Position numbers and translations under genes: made by a program
In this document: piece after piece, positions 1 to 7,088 of the stretch
Layout: each line of letters begins with the position of its first letter
Numbering within the stretch: the first letter of the stretch is position 1
Notes under the pieces: model-generated
Databases searched by the model: none
The model's input: only the letters and a program-made list of their open reading frames with translations
What the model was told of the DNA's origin: nothing
Assembly: GCA_035455445.1 (NCBI GenBank)
Contig: DATIFC010000133.1
Span: 1-21,570, forward strand
DNA: 21,570 bases
DNA from: AC-32 sp035455445
GTDB lineage: Bacteria > Actinomycetota > Thermoleophilia > Gaiellales > Gaiellaceae
Direction: 5' to 3'

Positions 1-6
1 CGGGGA

Positions 7-33
7 GGCCACGCGGGTTTTGCCCGGGTGGCC
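7..33. other. Strong hairpin upstream of the MMPL gene
   Basis: GGCCAC (7-12) pairs with GTGGCC (28-33) and CGGG (14-17) with CCCG (23-26), around a TTTTG loop and one G-G mismatch. It may be the terminator of a gene left of the window or part of the transporter leader. There is no U-tract. Confidence 0.45.
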
Positions 34-52
34 GACTCATGGAACACCAGAA

Positions 53-74
53 ACCCGCCCCTGCACCGGCGGGT
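53..74. other. Second hairpin in the MMPL upstream region
   Basis: A perfect 7-bp stem, ACCCGCC (53-59) with GGCGGGT (68-74), encloses an 8-nt loop. It lies 67 bp before the chosen MMPL start. Its role is unknown: it could be a terminator without a U-tract or a leader structure. Confidence 0.4.
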
Positions 75-141
75 CTCCCGGCTTACGCGGCCGGCCGGCG
101 CGTGCCAGCGTGGACGCGACCCGCCGACGAAGGGAGTCCAG

Positions 142-2451
142 ATGAAGAGCCGCGTGATCCAGGACGGGCCGGAGCCCGAGCCGACCCATCACACGAGCGC
201 CAAAGAAGCCTGCGAGAAGCAGATGCAGCGGGCGCTGAACGTCGCGGGCCGTATGGGCGGCTGGAGCGCAAACCACTGGAAGACCGCGGTCTTCGGCTGG
301 CTGGCGTGCATCGTCCTCTTCTTCTACGTCGGGAACGCGCTCGTCGGCCTCAAGCAGATCGACCAGAACGACGCCGGCGTAGGCCAGTCGCACAAGGCCG
401 ACCAGATCCTCAAGAAGGCCTTTCCTGAGCGCGCTCCGCAGATGGAGTACGTGCTGATCCAGAGCGCGACGCAGACGACGAGGGATCCGGCCTTCCGCGC
501 AACCGTGGACGACGTCCTCGCGTCCGTCGGGTCGAGCGCGGCGGTCAAGAACGTCGACTCGCCGTACGACCCGCGGCACCGCGACCTCGTCAGCAGCGAC
601 GGCAGCGCTGCGCTCGTTCAGTGGGAGATGAAGGGCGACTCCGACCAGGCGCTCGACAACATCGACGCGCTCTCGGCCTCGACGGAGAAGGTGGCCGCAC
701 AACACCCGGGCTTCTACGTCGGACATGCGGGTGTCAGCTCGGACAAGGCTCTCGACAAGCTGTTCGCCGACCAGCTCGCGCTCGCCGGAGAGCGCTCGAT
801 CCCCATCACGATCGGCGTCCTGCTGATCGTGCTCGGGACGCTCGTGGCGGTCGGCATCCCGATCCTGCTGGCGCTCACGGGCGTCGTCGGAACGATCGGG
901 CTCGTCGCGCTCACGAGCCACCTCGTCCCGGCCGATTCGAACGTGAACGCCGTCATCCTGCTGATCGGCCTCGCGGTCGGCGTCGACTACTCGCTCTTCT
1001 ACATCAAGCGCTGGCGAGAGGAGCGCGCCGCCGGGAAGGACCCCGACGCGGCGCTGGAAGCTGCTGCCGCGACCTCCGGGCGCTCGGTTCTGATCTCCGG
1101 CTTCACGGTCCTGGTGGCGATGGCGGGGATGTTCTTCGCCGCCGACAAGACGTACCTCTCGTTCGGCATCGCGACGATGATCGTCGTCGCCGTGGCGATG
1201 CTCGGCTCGCTCACCGTGCTCCCGGCGGTGCTGTCGAAGCTCGGCACGCGGGTGGACAAGGGCCGGATTCCCTTCGTGCACCGGTTCCGCCACGACGCCG
1301 AGGGAAGCCGTCTCTGGAGCGTGATCCTGCGACCGACGCTGCGGCATCCGGTCGCAGCGGTGGCGCTGGGCGGCGGCGCCCTCCTCCTGCTGGCGCTGCC
1401 GGCGTTCGGGATGCACACGGCGCAGAGCGGCTTCGAGGCGCTGCCCAAGAACGCTCCGACCGTCGGGACCATCCAGCGCATCGAGGACGTCTTCTCGAAC
1501 GGCAACGTCTCTCCGGCGCTCGTCGCGATCCAGGCGGACACCGACCTCCCGGAGACGCAGCGTGCGCTCGCCGCGCTCAAGACCGAGGCGCTGGCGAGCG
1601 GCCAGGCGAAGTCGCCGATCGACGTCGAGATCAGCCGGTCGCACGACGTCGCCCGCGTCACGATCCCCCTGGTCGGAGAGGGCGTGGACGACGAGAGCAA
1701 CGCCGCGCTGAAGACGCTTCGCGACGACGTCCTCCCCGCGACCGTCGGCCGGCTTCCGGACGCAACGTGGGCGGTGACCGGCAACACGGCCCAGTCGGTG
1801 GATCAGAACGCGTTGCTGAAGGCCAAGGCGCCGATCGTGTTCGCGTTCGTGCTGACCCTTGCGTTCGCCCTCCTGCTCCTGGCCTTCCGGTCGATCGTGA
1901 TCGCGCTCAAGGCGATCCTGCTCAACCTGCTCTCGGTCGGCGCGGCCTACGGCGTGCTGATCCTGACCTTCCAGTACGGCTGGGGCGAGGGCCTGCTCGA
2001 CTTCACCTCGAACGGCGGCATCGCCTTCTGGCTGCCGATCTTCATGTTCGTGATCCTGGTCGGGCTCTCGATGGACTACCACGTGTTCATCCTCAGCCGG
2101 ATCCGTGAGGCCTACGACCGCGGGCTCTCGACCGAGGACGCGATCGAGAGCGGGATCACCAAGACGGCGGGAGTGGTGACGAGCGCGGCGCTCGTGATGG
2201 TCGGCGTCTTCTTCGTATTCGCCCTGATGCCGATCCTGGACATGAAGGAGATGGGCATCGGCCTGGCGGCGGCCGTGCTGATCGACGCCACGATCGTGCG
2301 CGCCGTCCTGCTGCCGGCGTCGATGAAGCTCCTCGGCGACTGGAACTGGTACCTGCCGAGCTGGCTGGAGTGGCTGCCGCGGCTGGAGCCTGCGCCAGAC
2401 GGCTTTGAGTCGCCGGAGCCGGTCGAGGCCCCGCCGGTACCCGCGGCATAG
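142..2451 (+). CDS. MMPL/RND family transporter
   Basis: This is a 769-residue polytopic membrane protein of the MMPL (RND superfamily) type. Such proteins use the proton gradient to export lipids or hydrophobic compounds across the cytoplasmic membrane of actinobacteria. The fold is duplicated: each half has one transmembrane segment, an extracytoplasmic domain and a bundle of about five more segments. The paired proton-relay Asp-Tyr motifs are visible as GVDYSLFYIKRWREE (D282-Y283) and GLSMDYHVFILSRIRE (D645-Y646). I chose ATG 142 because GAAGGGA lies 7 nt upstream; the reading frame is open back to position 28, but that extension is Arg/Pro-rich and not membrane-like. The C-terminal tail is short and Pro/Glu-rich, without the long cytoplasmic domain of mycobacterial MmpL3. 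The substrate cannot be told. The gene stands alone and converges on the sigma factor gene. Confidence 0.9.
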   Translation: MKSRVIQDGPEPEPTHHTSAKEACEKQMQRALNVAGRMGGWSANHWKTAVFGWLACIVLFFYVGNALVGLKQIDQNDAGVGQSHKADQILKKAFPERAPQMEYVLIQSATQTTRDPAFRATVDDVLASVGSSAAVKNVDSPYDPRHRDLVSSDGSAALVQWEMKGDSDQALDNIDALSASTEKVAAQHPGFYVGHAGVSSDKALDKLFADQLALAGERSIPITIGVLLIVLGTLVAVGIPILLALTGVVGTIGLVALTSHLVPADSNVNAVILLIGLAVGVDYSLFYIKRWREERAAGKDPDAALEAAAATSGRSVLISGFTVLVAMAGMFFAADKTYLSFGIATMIVVAVAMLGSLTVLPAVLSKLGTRVDKGRIPFVHRFRHDAEGSRLWSVILRPTLRHPVAAVALGGGALLLLALPAFGMHTAQSGFEALPKNAPTVGTIQRIEDVFSNGNVSPALVAIQADTDLPETQRALAALKTEALASGQAKSPIDVEISRSHDVARVTIPLVGEGVDDESNAALKTLRDDVLPATVGRLPDATWAVTGNTAQSVDQNALLKAKAPIVFAFVLTLAFALLLLAFRSIVIALKAILLNLLSVGAAYGVLILTFQYGWGEGLLDFTSNGGIAFWLPIFMFVILVGLSMDYHVFILSRIREAYDRGLSTEDAIESGITKTAGVVTSAALVMVGVFFVFALMPILDMKEMGIGLAAAVLIDATIVRAVLLPASMKLLGDWNWYLPSWLEWLPRLEPAPDGFESPEPVEAPPVPAA

Positions 2452-2457
2452 CGGATG

Positions 2458-2492
2458 GCACCGGGCGCGGTCGCGAGGGCCGCGCCCGGTGC
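2458..2492. terminator. Bidirectional terminator between MMPL and sigma factor genes
   Basis: A perfect 13-bp stem pairs GCACCGGGCGCGG (2458-2470) with its complement (2480-2492) around a 9-nt loop. It lies 7 bp after the MMPL stop and 16 bp after the end of the convergent sigma gene. The U-tract is poor, as is common in high-GC actinobacteria. Confidence 0.75.
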
Positions 2493-2507
2493 GTCGTTTC
2501 GCAGGCT

Positions 2508-3518
2508 TTACGCCGCTTCGGCGAGCTCGGCGTGGAGCCGGGCCAGCGCCTCGGCCTCGAGCTGGCGCACCCGCTCGCGCGTGATGCCGAGCTCCTTGCC
2601 GATCGCCTCGAGGGCCTTCGGCTCCCCGTCGATGCCGAAGCGCAGCTCGACGATCCGCCGCTGGCGCTCGGGCAGCGCGGCGATCGCCTCGCGCACCTCG
2701 CGCCGGCGGAGGGAGTCGACGGCCTCCTCCTCCGGGCTCTCGGCCGACTCGTCGTTGAACAGGTCGCCGAGCTCCCCGTCCTCCTCCGAGCCGATCGGCC
2801 GGTTCAGCGAGACGTTGGCCTCGACCGCGTCGAGAGCCTCCTCGACGTGCACGAGATCGAGCTCGGCCTCCTCGGCGAGCTCCTCGCGCGTCGGCTTGCG
2901 CCCGAGCTGCGCCTCGAGCCGGTTCTCCGCGCGCGCGAGCTTCACGCGCCGCTCGTTGACGTGCGTGGGGATGCGGATCGTCGCCGACTGGTTGGAGATC
3001 GCCCGCTGGCAGGCCTGGCGGATCCACCACGTGGCGTAGGTCGAGAACTTGTAGCCGCGCCGCCAGTCGAACTTCTCGACGGCACGGTTCAGCCCGATCA
3101 CGCCCTCCTGGACGAGATCCAGCAGCGGCAGGTCCTTCCGCTGGTAGCGCTTGGCGATCGAGATCACCAGGCGCAGGTTCGAGTTGATCATGCGCTCCTT
3201 GGCCGCGGCGTCGCCGCGCTCGACGCGCTTCGCGAGGGCGACCTCCTCCGCGGCGGTCAGCAGCGGATACCGGCCGGCCCGGTGCATGAAGAGCGAGAGC
3301 GCGTCCGTCGGGCTCGGCGCCGTCGCATGGACGACCGCCTCCTCGGGCGCGGGCGGCGCGACGATCTCGACCTCCCGGGCCTCGAGCTCGGCGCGGACCT
3401 CGGCGAGCTCCTCCTCGTCGAGATCGTGCTCGAGCGCGAACGCCTCCAGGGCAGTCTCCTCGATCGTCGCGTTCTCCTCGGCCTCGTCGAGGAACGCAGG
3501 CACTGCGAGTTCAAGCAC
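2508..3518 (-). CDS. RNA polymerase sigma factor, sigma-70 group 1/2 (RpoD/SigA-like)
   Basis: This 336-residue sigma factor directs core RNA polymerase to -35/-10 promoters. The N-terminal ~75 residues are acidic and not conserved. Region 1.2 follows (DALSLFMHRAGRYPLL), then region 2 with NLRLVISIAKRYQ, LLDLVQEGVIGL and the -10-reading YKFSTYATWWIRQA, then region 3 and a complete region 4 ending TRERVRQLEAEALARL. The start is GTG 3518, with GAGGAAG 11 nt upstream. At 336 residues with no long region 1.1, it fits a group 2 (SigB/HrdB-like alternative) factor as well as a short primary one; several RpoD paralogues are common in this part of the actinobacteria. It is transcribed alone from a promoter about 230 bp upstream. 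Confidence 0.93.
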   Translation of the reverse strand: MLELAVPAFLDEAEENATIEETALEAFALEHDLDEEELAEVRAELEAREVEIVAPPAPEEAVVHATAPSPTDALSLFMHRAGRYPLLTAAEEVALAKRVERGDAAAKERMINSNLRLVISIAKRYQRKDLPLLDLVQEGVIGLNRAVEKFDWRRGYKFSTYATWWIRQACQRAISNQSATIRIPTHVNERRVKLARAENRLEAQLGRKPTREELAEEAELDLVHVEEALDAVEANVSLNRPIGSEEDGELGDLFNDESAESPEEEAVDSLRRREVREAIAALPERQRRIVELRFGIDGEPKALEAIGKELGITRERVRQLEAEALARLHAELAEAA

Positions 3519-3741
3519 GTTGCTCAGTTCTTCCTCACTTCCTTTGCTTCGTCGGTGTCAGGCGAGCGCGGGCGCTCGCCACCAACCACCACAACGGCCT
3601 CGAGGGCCGTCGTATTCCCGTAGGGGACCATAAATTCGCCGAGCCGGTGACGCTTTCGTCCACCTCGTCCGGCTGACCTTCCGCTTCCGCGTACTGCCTT
3701 CCGGCGGGGCTTCGTCCTACTCGCGCTCCGTGCTCGGCGCA
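3519..3741 (-). other. Long 5' leader of the sigma factor gene with hairpins and a 35-codon upstream ORF
   Basis: About 220 nt separate the predicted transcription start from the GTG of the sigma gene. The leader holds a perfect 8-bp hairpin (GGCGAGCG-CGGG-CGCTCGCC, about 3561-3580) and a smaller CGGCC/GGCCG hairpin near 3595-3610. An ATG-initiated 35-codon ORF (3524-3631) ends 5 nt before the sigma start codon, so its stop overlaps the ribosome-binding region. The upstream ORF itself has no clear Shine-Dalgarno sequence. Attenuation or translational coupling is possible but is inference only. Confidence 0.45.
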
Positions 3742-3747
3742 AGCGGC

Positions 3748-3776
3748 AACCTAACGATGGGGACGGGTCTGTACAA
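3748..3776 (-). promoter_or_regulatory. Promoter of the sigma factor gene
   Basis: Read on the minus strand, TTGTAC (-35, 3771-3776) and TAGGTT (-10, 3748-3753) are separated by exactly 17 nt. Transcription would start near 3741. The -10 matches the TAGSYT hexamers in front of several other genes in this window. Confidence 0.6.
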
Positions 3777-3795
3777 GGGGGTCGAAAGACGCGTT

Positions 3796-3818
3796 CTCGC
3801 TCTTTGCGAGGTTTTTTT
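3796..3818 (+). terminator. Intrinsic terminator-like hairpin with T7 tract, plus-strand orientation
   Basis: CTCGC (3796-3800), loop TCTTT, GCGAG (3806-3810), one G, then seven Ts (3812-3818). The U-tract follows the stem only on the plus strand, where there is no gene. The T-tract overlaps the stop codon region of the minus-strand marR gene. It could end an antisense transcript over the sigma leader. Confidence 0.4.
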
Positions 3819-4309
3819 CAGGGGGTGCAGTCTGGCTCTTCTCGAGCGTCCAGCGGCAGCCGCCCGAGCAGGCCGCCGAGGGCCTCGAGCTCGTCCTGCG
3901 TGAAGCGCCCGTGGAAGAAGTCACGGATGCCGGCCACGTGACTCTCCGCCGCCTGCTGCAGCTTCTCCTCGCCGGCCTCCGTGAGCTGGGCGTACGTCAC
4001 GCGCGCGTCGGTCTCGCACGAGGCGCGCTCGACGAAGCCGCAGCGCTCCAGCCCCTCGAGCAGGCGGGTGATCCCCGACGGCGTCAGCAGCACCCGCTGG
4101 GCGAGGTCGACGCGGCGCAGCCGCCTCCCGTCCGCACGAGAGAGGTGGAGCAGCACCTCGTAGTCGTTCAGCGTGAGGCCGTGCTCGGCGACGAGCTCGG
4201 CGTTGAAGCGGCGCGTGGTCGAGGCGTGCGCGCGCAGCAGCCCGACCCACGCGGTGATCTCGGGAGCCGTCCGCTGTGGTACTTGCGCACTCAATACTTG
4301 ACACCTCAA
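3818..4309 (-). CDS. MarR family transcriptional regulator
   Basis: This is a winged helix-turn-helix dimer of the MarR family, 163 residues from TTG 4309. Helical dimerisation segments flank the DNA-binding core at about residues 45-110 (LNDYEVLLHLSRADG, then LAQRVLLTPSGITRLLEGLE and the wing around VERASCETDARVTYAQLTEAG). Such regulators usually repress a divergent detoxification operon and themselves, and are released by phenolic ligands or oxidation. A second TTG at 4294 has a better ribosome site (GAGGTG 7 nt upstream) and would give 158 residues, so the start is uncertain. The gene is divergent from yceI and an FMN reductase, with two matching operators in the gap. Cys is present in the wing (ERASCETD) and near the C-terminus, so redox sensing is possible but unproven. 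Confidence 0.9.
   Translation of the reverse strand: MRCQVLSAQVPQRTAPEITAWVGLLRAHASTTRRFNAELVAEHGLTLNDYEVLLHLSRADGRRLRRVDLAQRVLLTPSGITRLLEGLERCGFVERASCETDARVTYAQLTEAGEEKLQQAAESHVAGIRDFFHGRFTQDELEALGGLLGRLPLDAREEPDCTP
4298..4309. promoter_or_regulatory. Putative MarR operator 1 (TTGAcaccTCAA)
   Basis: This perfect inverted repeat, TTGA-N4-TCAA, overlaps the -35 of the yceI promoter and the first possible start codon of marR. It matches operator 2, whose centre lies exactly 30 bp away (about three helical turns). Both fit GTTGA-N4-TCAAG when read in the appropriate direction. Confidence 0.65.
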
Positions 4310-4325
4310 CTTTCCCTGCTACGAT
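4298..4325 (+). promoter_or_regulatory. Promoter of yceI-FMN reductase operon
   Basis: A perfect -35 TTGACA (4298-4303), a 16-nt spacer and -10 TACGAT (4320-4325) put transcription start near 4332, inside operator 2. Binding of the divergent MarR protein at the two operators would block this promoter. Confidence 0.6.
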
Positions 4326-4327
4326 TG

Positions 4328-4339
4328 TTGACGGCTCAA
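4328..4339. promoter_or_regulatory. Putative MarR operator 2 (TTGAcggcTCAA)
   Basis: This is the second copy of the TTGA-N4-TCAA inverted repeat. It covers the predicted +1 of yceI and lies immediately downstream of the predicted marR -10, so it could serve both repression and autoregulation. Confidence 0.65.
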
Positions 4340-4344
4340 GTATA
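4339..4344 (-). promoter_or_regulatory. Possible -10 of marR (TATACT)
   Basis: TATACT on the minus strand would give a transcription start near 4332 and a leader of about 20-35 nt. No good -35 is seen, so this is tentative. Confidence 0.4.
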
Positions 4345-4365
4345 GCGAACACGGGAAGGAGAACC

Positions 4366-4872
4366 ATGTCCACCAGCACCGTCACCGCCGAGGTCGTTCC
4401 CGCCGGGACGTGGGTCGTCGATCCCGTCCACACGGCGATCGGCTTCCAGGTCACCGACACGAGCGACCTGTTCAGCACGATCAACGGCCGCTTCACCCGG
4501 TTCGAGGGGCGGCTCGAGGGCGGCGAGCAGACGTCGTTCGCGGGCGTCATCCGCGTCGACTCCCTGCGCACCGACAACGAGCAGCGTGACGCGCACCTGA
4601 TCTCGCCCGACTTCCTCGAGGCCGCGAAGCACCCGGAGATCCGCTTCCGGTCGACCTCCGTCGTCCCCCTCGACGGCGATCGCTTCGTCCTGCGCGGGGA
4701 CCTGGTCGTCAAGGATCAGCCGTTCGAGGTCGAGCTCGAGGGCCGCGTGCGCGGCCGGGGCGCCGGCAAGGCGGGCGACGAGCGACTCCTGCTCGATGTC
4801 CGCGGCTCGTTCGCCTGGGGCACCACCACCGTCGAGATCAGCGCAGCGGTCTCGGCCGCCAGGGAGGCCTGA
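4366..4872 (+). CDS. YceI family protein
   Basis: This 168-residue protein has the lipocalin-like YceI fold, which binds isoprenoid or quinone-like lipids in a hydrophobic barrel. Family features run in order: WVVDPVHTAIGF near residue 16, FSTINGRFTRFEG, an IRVDSLRTDNEQRDAHL segment, DFLEAAKHPEIRF, and alternating beta strands to the end. There is no signal peptide, so it is probably cytoplasmic, unlike the secreted E. coli protein. ATG 4366 follows GGAAGGAG at ideal spacing; the open frame extends upstream to 4276 but would run through the promoter and operators. It is co-transcribed with the FMN reductase 6 bp downstream and divergent from marR, a context typical of stress or xenobiotic response. 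Confidence 0.92.
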   Translation: MSTSTVTAEVVPAGTWVVDPVHTAIGFQVTDTSDLFSTINGRFTRFEGRLEGGEQTSFAGVIRVDSLRTDNEQRDAHLISPDFLEAAKHPEIRFRSTSVVPLDGDRFVLRGDLVVKDQPFEVELEGRVRGRGAGKAGDERLLLDVRGSFAWGTTTVEISAAVSAAREA

Positions 4873-4878
4873 GCGGCG

Positions 4879-5433
4879 ATGCGGATCCTGGGAATCGCCG
4901 GCAGCCTGCGCGAGAGCTCGTACAACCGGTCGCTGCTGCGGGCGGCGCGAGAGGTCCTGCCCGCGGGCGTCGAGCTCGTCGAGCACGACCTGCACGGGCT
5001 GCCCTTCTACGACGGCGACGTGGAGGCCGCCGGCGATCCCGAGCCCGTCGTCGCGCTCAAGGAGGCGATCCGCGAGGCGGACGCGCTCCTGATCGCGACG
5101 CCGGAGTACAACCGCGGCGTGCCAGGCGTCCTCAAGAACGCGGTCGACTGGGCCTCGCGCCCGCCGCTCGCCTCACCGCTCGCCGGCAAGCCCGTCGGGC
5201 TGATGGGCGCATCGACCGGCCGCGGCGGCACGGCGCGGGCGCAGCAGCAGCTACGCGAGGCGCTCGAGTTCCCACGCGCGCTCGTGCTCGACGAGCCGGG
5301 CGTGCTCGTGCCGGAGGCCTTCATGCGCTTCGACGAGCACGGCGAGCTAGTGGACGAGGGCGTCCGCGAGGAGCTCGCCGTGCTCGTCGACGCCCTCGCC
5401 GGTATCGCCGGCGGTGTTACGCTCGCCGCGTGA
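4879..5433 (+). CDS. NADPH-dependent FMN reductase (flavodoxin-fold)
   Basis: This 184-residue flavoprotein of the NADPH_dep_FMN_red family transfers hydride from NAD(P)H to FMN, quinones or azo compounds. The FMN phosphate loop is GSLRESSYNRSLL (residues 8-20). The PEYN motif that contacts the isoalloxazine is at 75-78, followed by GVLKNAVDWAS. It is close in length and motif order to the small chromate/quinone reductases (ChrR/YieF type). It lies 6 bp after yceI in the same operon, under the predicted MarR control, which suggests two-electron reduction of reactive quinones or electrophiles. The substrate is not determined by sequence. Confidence 0.92.
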   Translation: MRILGIAGSLRESSYNRSLLRAAREVLPAGVELVEHDLHGLPFYDGDVEAAGDPEPVVALKEAIREADALLIATPEYNRGVPGVLKNAVDWASRPPLASPLAGKPVGLMGASTGRGGTARAQQQLREALEFPRALVLDEPGVLVPEAFMRFDEHGELVDEGVREELAVLVDALAGIAGGVTLAA

Positions 5434-5485
5434 GCACGCTACGCGTTTGGTTTGGCTGGAGCTCTCCGGTCGGTCAACGTCCGTT

Positions 5486-5498
5486 GGTTCAACGAACC
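5486..5498. repeat. Inverted repeat upstream of the CBS gene (GGTTCaacGAACC)
   Basis: This perfect 5-bp inverted repeat with a 3-nt centre lies about 18 bp before the CBS protein start. It is a possible operator or leader hairpin. No partner site was found. Confidence 0.3.
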
Positions 5499-5515
5499 GC
5501 TACCGAGGTTGGCGT

Positions 5516-5893
5516 ATGAGCACGGTCGGCGAGATCATGACGAGCGACGTCCTCGCGGTCGACCCGTCCGACACGATCGGCGAGACCGCGCAGAAGATGG
5601 TCGAGCGCGGGGTCAGCTCCGCGGTCGTCTCCGACTACGGGACGCTGATCGGGATCGTGACGGAGCGCGACCTGACGCGAGCGGTCGCCGGCCGCGTGCA
5701 TTCCAGCGAGGCGCGCGTGCGCGAGTGGATGACCCCCGACCCGCTGACGCTCGGGCGCGGCGCGACGGCGGAGGAGGCCGCGAAGATCATGCTGGACAAC
5801 GGCTTCCGCCACGTGCCGATCGTGGAGGACGGCCGCGCGGTCGGAATCGTCTCGATCCGGGACGTCGCCCGCTGGAGCACCAAGGAGAGCTAG
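5516..5893 (+). CDS. Tandem CBS-domain protein
   Basis: This 125-residue protein is made of two CBS domains only (about residues 4-60 and 68-122). CBS pairs form a Bateman module that binds adenine nucleotides such as AMP, ATP or NAD and often acts as an energy-state sensor. Repeated landmarks are TVGEIMTSDVLAVDPSDTI with GIVTERDLTRAV, then VREWMTPDPLTLGRGATAEEA with HVPIVEDGRAVGIVSIRDV. The start at ATG 5516 is supported by GAGG 7 nt upstream; the open frame extends to 5414 but through the intergenic region. It is a single gene 82 bp after the FMN reductase, with no catalytic domain, so its partner is unknown. Confidence 0.92.
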   Translation: MSTVGEIMTSDVLAVDPSDTIGETAQKMVERGVSSAVVSDYGTLIGIVTERDLTRAVAGRVHSSEARVREWMTPDPLTLGRGATAEEAAKIMLDNGFRHVPIVEDGRAVGIVSIRDVARWSTKES

Positions 5894-5907
5894 GCCGCCG
5901 GCCGTTC

Positions 5908-5932
5908 GGGTCCGCGCGTCGAGGCGGGACCC
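5908..5932. terminator. Hairpin after the CBS gene
   Basis: GGGTCC-GC (5908-5915) can pair with GC-GGGACCC (5924-5932) with one bulged base, 14 bp after the CBS stop. It is a plausible terminator between this gene and the convergent dinB. The remaining ~100 bp to 6035 holds only a weak CGACAC/GTGTCG inverted repeat. Confidence 0.45.
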
Positions 5933-6035
5933 ATCCCTAACCCCCACCTACCCGGGGTCTCTCAGGATGCCGACACGAGGCGCGCGTGTGTGTGACGGTG
6001 TCGTGCCGAGGGTGTGACTTTTCGTCCAGGCGGGG

Positions 6036-7088
6036 CTAGACGAGCTCGAGCTGGCGGTGGGCCCCCAGCCCCGAGACGCCCACGCCGACCAGGCGTAGCG
6101 CCCCGGGCCTGTCCGCGAGGGCGCGGTCGAGGCACGCGCAGGCGAGCTCCCAGATCCGCTCGGCGTCGTCGGTGCCGACTGGCAGCGAGGTCGAGCGCGA
6201 GCGGATCGAGAAGTCCGGGTAGCGCACCTTCGTCGTCACCGTGCGCCCGACCTGGCCGGAGGCGGCGAGCCGTTCTGCGACGTGGCCCGAAAGGCGGCGG
6301 AGCTCCTCCTGGAGCCGCTCCACCTCGCCGACGTCGCGCGGGAAGGTCTCCTCGGCGCTGATCGACACGATCTCGGTCTGGAGCTCGAGCCCGCGCGGGT
6401 CGAGCCCGCGGGCGCGATCGCGCAGCAGCGGCCCGAGCTTCCCGGGCAACAGGCCCCGTAACCGCGCGTCCTCGAGCGCCGCGAGGTCGCCGATCGTCCC
6501 GACGCCCGCCCGCCGCAGCCGCTCCTCGGCCCGTGGCCCCACGCCCGGCAGGCGGCGGACGTCGAACGGCGCCAGGAAGGCCGCCTCGCGGCCGGCCGGC
6601 ACGACCGTGATCCCCCCGGGCTTGCGCCGGTCGCTCGCGATCTTCGAGACCACCTTGCAGCTCGAGACGCCGAGCGAGCAGGAGAGGCTCGTCGCCCCGC
6701 GCACCGCGGCCTGCACCGCCTCGGCCACCGCCCGCGCCTTGCCGAAGTCGGGCGCCACCTCCCCCACGTCCAGGTAGCCCTCGTCCATCCCGGTCCGCTC
6801 CACGGTCGGGACGACTTCCCTCACGGCGGCCCACACGGCCTTCGAGTACTCGGAGTAGAGGCGCTTGCGCGGCTGGACGAAGACCGCCTGCGGGCAGCGA
6901 CGCAGCGCCTCGGCGCACGACATCGCCGAGTGGATCCCGAAACCGCGGGCCGCGTAGTTCGCGGTCGCCACGACACCGCGGCCGTGCGGATCGCCGCCGA
7001 CCACGAGCGGGCGCCTGCGCAGCTCCGGCGACTCGAGCTCCTCCACGGCCGCGAAGAAGGCATCGAGGTCCAGGTGCGCGACGATCAC
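6036..7088 (-). CDS. dinB: DNA polymerase IV (Y-family, DinB)
   Basis: This 350-residue error-prone translesion polymerase begins at GTG 7088 with IVAHLDLDAFFAAVE. The metal-binding residues are D7 and the D102-E103 pair in TGMDEGYLDV. The thumb has the helix-hairpin-helix (LPGVGPRAEERLRRAGVGTIGDL), followed by a little-finger domain. It ends in RQLELV, a C-terminal sliding-clamp-binding motif of the QLxLx type. The frame is open far upstream, but that part lies inside the antiporter gene and is not DinB-like. Start and antiporter stop overlap as GTGA (7085-7088), which implies translational coupling. No LexA-box-like sequence is obvious at the 5' end, as expected for a downstream operon gene. 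Confidence 0.95.
   Translation of the reverse strand: MIVAHLDLDAFFAAVEELESPELRRRPLVVGGDPHGRGVVATANYAARGFGIHSAMSCAEALRRCPQAVFVQPRKRLYSEYSKAVWAAVREVVPTVERTGMDEGYLDVGEVAPDFGKARAVAEAVQAAVRGATSLSCSLGVSSCKVVSKIASDRRKPGGITVVPAGREAAFLAPFDVRRLPGVGPRAEERLRRAGVGTIGDLAALEDARLRGLLPGKLGPLLRDRARGLDPRGLELQTEIVSISAEETFPRDVGEVERLQEELRRLSGHVAERLAASGQVGRTVTTKVRYPDFSIRSRSTSLPVGTDDAERIWELACACLDRALADRPGALRLVGVGVSGLGAHRQLELV

Noticed and set aside
37..3030. Very long minus-strand open frame (997 codons) opposite the MMPL gene
   Set aside because: It is an artefact of GC-rich third codon positions: the translation is Arg/Asp/Glu/His-rich low-complexity with no domain, while the plus strand encodes a clear transporter.
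3524..3742. 72-codon minus-strand ORF upstream of the sigma gene
   Set aside because: Its TTG start lies at the predicted transcription start and its N-terminal half is Arg/Ser-rich noise; only the last 35 codons are a plausible upstream ORF.
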